Source: an uncultured Porphyromonadaceae bacterium
GTDB taxonomy: Bacteria > Bacteroidota > Bacteroidia > Bacteroidales > Muribaculaceae
Direction: 5' to 3'
Length of the DNA: 7,754 nucleotides
Assembly (NCBI GenBank): GCA_905212215.1
Contig: CAJMDR010000082.1
Coordinates: forward strand, 1 to 7,754
Part shown: positions 5,635-7,754 of the stretch, piece by piece
How the letters are laid out: each line of letters begins with the position of its first letter
Numbering within the stretch: position 1 is the stretch's first letter
Program-made: the position numbers and the translations under genes
The notes under the pieces: model-generated
Seen by the model: only the letters and a program-made list of their open reading frames with translations
What the model was told of the DNA's origin: nothing
Databases searched by the model: none

Positions 5635-6349
5635 CAGCGCACGCATCAAAGGCATAATTTTCGACTACGGCGGCACTCTCGACACAGGAGGTGACCACTG
5701 GAGCGAGGTGATCTGGAACGCATGGCAGAAATGCGGTATGGCGGCCGACAAACCCACTTTCCGCGAAGCATACGTTTACGCTGAACGGGAACTCGCCCGC
5801 ACTCTATACATACTTCCACATCATAATTTCCGCGACCTTTTAGGAATTAAGATGCGCATTGAGCTGCAATGGCTCACGGAACATGGCGATTTCGCCCCAC
5901 AGGATGTGGAGAGCTATGCTGCACGTATTGCAGACCTCTGCTATGCCTCCGCCCGCAAGAGCATAGAGGCCGCAAGACCCATACTGGAAGCCCTCGCCGC
6001 CAGACTTCCCTTAGTGCTGGTATCGAACTTCTATGGCAACGTGGAGGCTGTGCTGAAGGATTTCAACCTCGACACTTATTTTCAAAAGATAGTGGAGAGT
6101 GCCGTGGTAGGCGTACGTAAACCTGATCCGAGCATTTTCACCCTTGGCTGTGAGGCCCTCGGTCTGCCACCTGAGAATGTATTGGTGATAGGCGACAGCT
6201 ACCGCAAGGACATAGTACCTGCCGAAAGCATCGGCTGCCAGGTGTTGTGGCTCAAAGGAAAAGGATGGACGGAAGCTGAAGATGCTCAGATGCACCCCAA
6301 TATTATCCATAGCCTTGGCGATGTGCTCCGTTTTCTGGAGACAGCATGA
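5621..6349 (+). CDS. HAD-superfamily hydrolase, possible phosphatidylinositol phosphate phosphatase
   Basis: A soluble protein of 242 residues. HAD motifs are all locatable: motif I FDYGGTLD with the nucleophile D15, motif II LVSN with S135, motif III VRKPDP with K167, and motif IV VIGDSYRKD with D192 and D197. A helical cap of about residues 22-115 sits between motif I and II, typical of subclass I. The residue two after the nucleophile is G17, where most phosphatases have Asp acting as acid/base, so catalysis may differ. It starts inside the previous gene (14-bp overlap), implying translational coupling and a shared task, perhaps removal of phosphate from the phosphatidylinositol phosphate made by its partner. 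A membrane-lipid substrate for a soluble HAD is plausible but unproven. A strong terminator hairpin lies 43 bases after its stop. Confidence 0.85.
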   Translation: MANIDSARIKGIIFDYGGTLDTGGDHWSEVIWNAWQKCGMAADKPTFREAYVYAERELARTLYILPHHNFRDLLGIKMRIELQWLTEHGDFAPQDVESYAARIADLCYASARKSIEAARPILEALAARLPLVLVSNFYGNVEAVLKDFNLDTYFQKIVESAVVGVRKPDPSIFTLGCEALGLPPENVLVIGDSYRKDIVPAESIGCQVLWLKGKGWTEAEDAQMHPNIIHSLGDVLRFLETA

Positions 6350-6391
6350 AAACAGCCTGAGAAGAACCCAAAAAGGGCATAAAAACCAAAC

Positions 6392-6440
6392 AGCCTAATT
6401 TAAGTTTTTTAACTAAAAACTTAAATTAGGCTATTTTATT
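6392..6440 (+). terminator. Perfect 18-bp intrinsic terminator hairpin, likely bidirectional in form
   Basis: AGCCTAATTTAAGTTTTT (6392-6409) pairs perfectly with 6415-6432 across the 5-base loop TAACT, and ATTTTATT follows. The left side is preceded by A-rich sequence. It ends the phosphatidyltransferase-HAD operon and separates it from inositol-3-phosphate synthase, which therefore needs its own promoter. Confidence 0.85.
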
Positions 6441-6486
6441 AACATATATTGGCTATATCTTGGGTCTATTAACAAAATTTGGCAAT
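6437..6486 (+). repeat. Two 20-bp imperfect direct repeats upstream of the inositol-3-phosphate synthase promoter
   Basis: Copies at 6437-6456 and 6467-6486 both begin TATTAACA, share TTGGC, and agree at 16 of 20 positions. They lie 30 bp apart start to start, close to three helical turns, and end 28 bp before the -33 element at 6515. This is a position where an activator dimer pair could bind. No protein is identified and the region is AT-rich, so chance is possible. Confidence 0.35.
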
Positions 6487-6514
6487 TGAGACATTAAATT
6501 TCCTTTGATTTTCC

Positions 6515-6545
6515 TTTGCGCTCCGAAATATTAGTTATACCTTTG
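6515..6545 (+). promoter_or_regulatory. Bacteroidetes-type promoter for inositol-3-phosphate synthase
   Basis: TTTG (6515-6518), 19 bases, then TACCTTTG (6538-6545) match the Bacteroidetes consensus. Transcription would start near 6551, giving a leader of about 120 bases before the ATG at 6672. In that leader GATAAC (6574-6579) can pair with GTTATC (6604-6609), a weak structure. Nothing else is evident in the 322-base gap beyond this, the terminator and the direct repeats. Confidence 0.7.
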
Positions 6546-6671
6546 ACCCGAATTTCCCGACGGCATACAGGACGATAACTGTCCGCAGGCTAAAACCTAT
6601 GGCGTTATCCCCGATGCGATGCTATGGAATTCACCCCAAAATGAAAAATAATTAAGACTGCAATACCAATT

Positions 6672-7754
6672 ATGGCACAAAAAGCAACTAAACCGAATGG
6701 CAAACTCGGTGTGATGGTAGTAGGCCTTGGCGCCGTTACTTCCACTTTCATGACCGGCGTTCTCATGACCCGCAAAGGCTTGGCAAAGCCCATCGGTTCC
6801 ATGACCCAGTACGACAAGATACGTGTGGGCCGCGGAGAAAACAAGAAATATCTCCACTATAAAGACATAGTGCCTTTGGCCGACCTTAACGACATCGTTT
6901 TCACAGCTTGGGATGTATTCCCCGTAAACGCATATCAGGCTGCCATGAACGCTCAGGTTCTTAAGGAAAAGGACATCGAACCGGTACGCGAGGAACTTGA
7001 ACAGATAGTGGCTATGCCCGCCGCTTTCGACCATAACTATGCAAAACGTCTTAACGGCGACAACATCAAGAAAGTCACCGACCGTTGGGATATGGTTGAG
7101 CAGATCCGCGCCGACATCCGCAACTTCAAGGAGAAGAGCGGCGTTGAACGCATCGTAGTGCTCTGGGCTGCTTCCACGGAGGTTTACGTTCCCGTAAACA
7201 AAGACGTTCACTACCGTCTGGAAGACCTCGAGAAAGCCATGAAGGCTGACGACAAAGAGCATATCGCTCCTTCAATGTGCTACGCCTACGCAGCTCTCAA
7301 AGAAGGCGCTCCCTTCATCATGGGTGCTCCCAACACCACCGTCGACATTCCCGCTATGTGGGAACTGGCAGAGCAGACCAAGCTCCCCATCGCCGGCAAG
7401 GACTTCAAGACTGGCCAGACTCTGGTTAAGAGCGGTTTCGCTCCCATCATCGGCACTCGTTGCCTCGGCCTCAACGGATGGTTCTCCACTAACATCCTCG
7501 GCAACCGCGACGGTCTCGTTCTCGACGAACCCGCAAACTTCCGCACAAAGGAAGTCAGCAAGCTCTCCACTCTGGAATCCATCCTGATGCCCGAAGAGCA
7601 GCCTGACCTCTATGGTGTGAACTGCGGCGGCGAAGGCAACGACCACGACGGATATTACCACAAGGTACGTATCAACTACTATCCCCCGCGCAACGACAAC
7701 AAGGAGGGATGGGACAACATCGACATCTTCGGCTGGATGAACTACCCGATGCAG
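6672..7754 (+). CDS. ino1: myo-Inositol-3-phosphate synthase (partial, 3' end outside window)
   Basis: This cytosolic NAD-dependent isomerase turns glucose 6-phosphate into 1D-myo-inositol 3-phosphate, the committed step of inositol synthesis. The 361 visible residues run to the window edge without a stop; complete bacterial members are usually somewhat over 400 residues, so a C-terminal part is missing. Seen features: a Rossmann dinucleotide-binding start GVMVVGLGAVTSTFMTG (13-29), VVLWAASTE (162-170), GAPNTTVDIPA (218-228), the active-site loop AGKDFKTGQTLVKSG (241-255) with lysines 243, 246 and 253, and LGLNGWFSTNILGNRDG (265-281). These are diagnostic of the family. The ATG at 6672 is preceded by an in-frame stop at 6642-6644 and by its own promoter. 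In this setting the product probably feeds inositol phospholipids or inositol sphingolipids rather than a sugar-catabolic path. Confidence 0.96.
   Translation, partial: MAQKATKPNGKLGVMVVGLGAVTSTFMTGVLMTRKGLAKPIGSMTQYDKIRVGRGENKKYLHYKDIVPLADLNDIVFTAWDVFPVNAYQAAMNAQVLKEKDIEPVREELEQIVAMPAAFDHNYAKRLNGDNIKKVTDRWDMVEQIRADIRNFKEKSGVERIVVLWAASTEVYVPVNKDVHYRLEDLEKAMKADDKEHIAPSMCYAYAALKEGAPFIMGAPNTTVDIPAMWELAEQTKLPIAGKDFKTGQTLVKSGFAPIIGTRCLGLNGWFSTNILGNRDGLVLDEPANFRTKEVSKLSTLESILMPEEQPDLYGVNCGGEGNDHDGYYHKVRINYYPPRNDNKEGWDNIDIFGWMNYPMQ

Noticed and set aside
6597..7262. Long minus-strand open frame of 221 codons
   Set aside because: It is the antisense shadow of inositol-3-phosphate synthase, whose family motifs are unmistakable on the plus strand.
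1..7754. CRISPR array, tRNA, rRNA, insertion sequence or phage genes
   Set aside because: No regularly spaced repeats, cloverleaf-like sequences, rRNA motifs, transposase or phage structural motifs were seen on either strand.

Overview
The window looks like a metagenomic assembly from a gut community, and it changes identity part way through. Bases 1 to about 1205 read like a Firmicutes (Lachnospiraceae-like) chromosome: A-rich coding strand and strong AGGAG/GGAGG ribosome binding sites 7 to 9 bases before the starts. From about 1226 to the end it reads like a Bacteroidales chromosome, probably Muribaculaceae-like: C-rich codon choice, no Shine-Dalgarno sites, and promoters of the Bacteroidetes form TTTG-N19/20-TAnnTTTG. 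The switch lies inside one open reading frame (566-1630), whose N-terminal part is a nearly complete AIM24-family protein and whose C-terminal part is an unrelated helical, TPR-like tail. I read this as a probable assembly chimera; a real transfer or fusion is the less likely alternative.

Layout. Firmicutes-like part: the tail of an oligopeptide/dipeptide ABC transporter ATPase (2-157), a small cysteine-rich zinc-ribbon protein (188-538) and the AIM24 part of the chimeric frame. Bacteroidales part: the TPR-like tail, ribH for riboflavin synthesis (1667-2146), a secreted probable outer-membrane beta-barrel protein (2253-3059), and a convergent MraY/WecA-type sugar-phosphate transferase (4167-3034, minus strand) whose 3' end overlaps the barrel gene by 26 bp. 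A 516-bp divergent spacer follows, with one promoter for each direction and a long imperfect inverted repeat that folds well only as plus-strand RNA. Then come a CDP-alcohol phosphatidyltransferase (4684-5634), an overlapping HAD-family hydrolase (5621-6349), a perfect 18-bp terminator hairpin, a second Bacteroidetes promoter, and myo-inositol-3-phosphate synthase (6672 to beyond the window end).

How the genes fit together. The last three genes suggest the bacterial inositol-lipid route: inositol-3-phosphate synthase makes inositol phosphate from glucose 6-phosphate, a CDP-alcohol phosphatidyltransferase couples it to CDP-diacylglycerol to give phosphatidylinositol phosphate, and a phosphatase removes the phosphate. 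The pathway assignment rests on gene content and on my recollection of a comparable cluster in Bacteroides. The transferase has a one-residue shift in its metal-binding motif and the hydrolase lacks the usual second aspartate of motif I.

The most interesting undescribed item is the structured element at about 4430-4597 in the leader of the phosphatidyltransferase operon. Its stems contain four U-G wobbles, all oriented to favour plus-strand RNA, and two tandem G-A/A-G mismatches. It could be a leader RNA, a small RNA or a mobile repeat.
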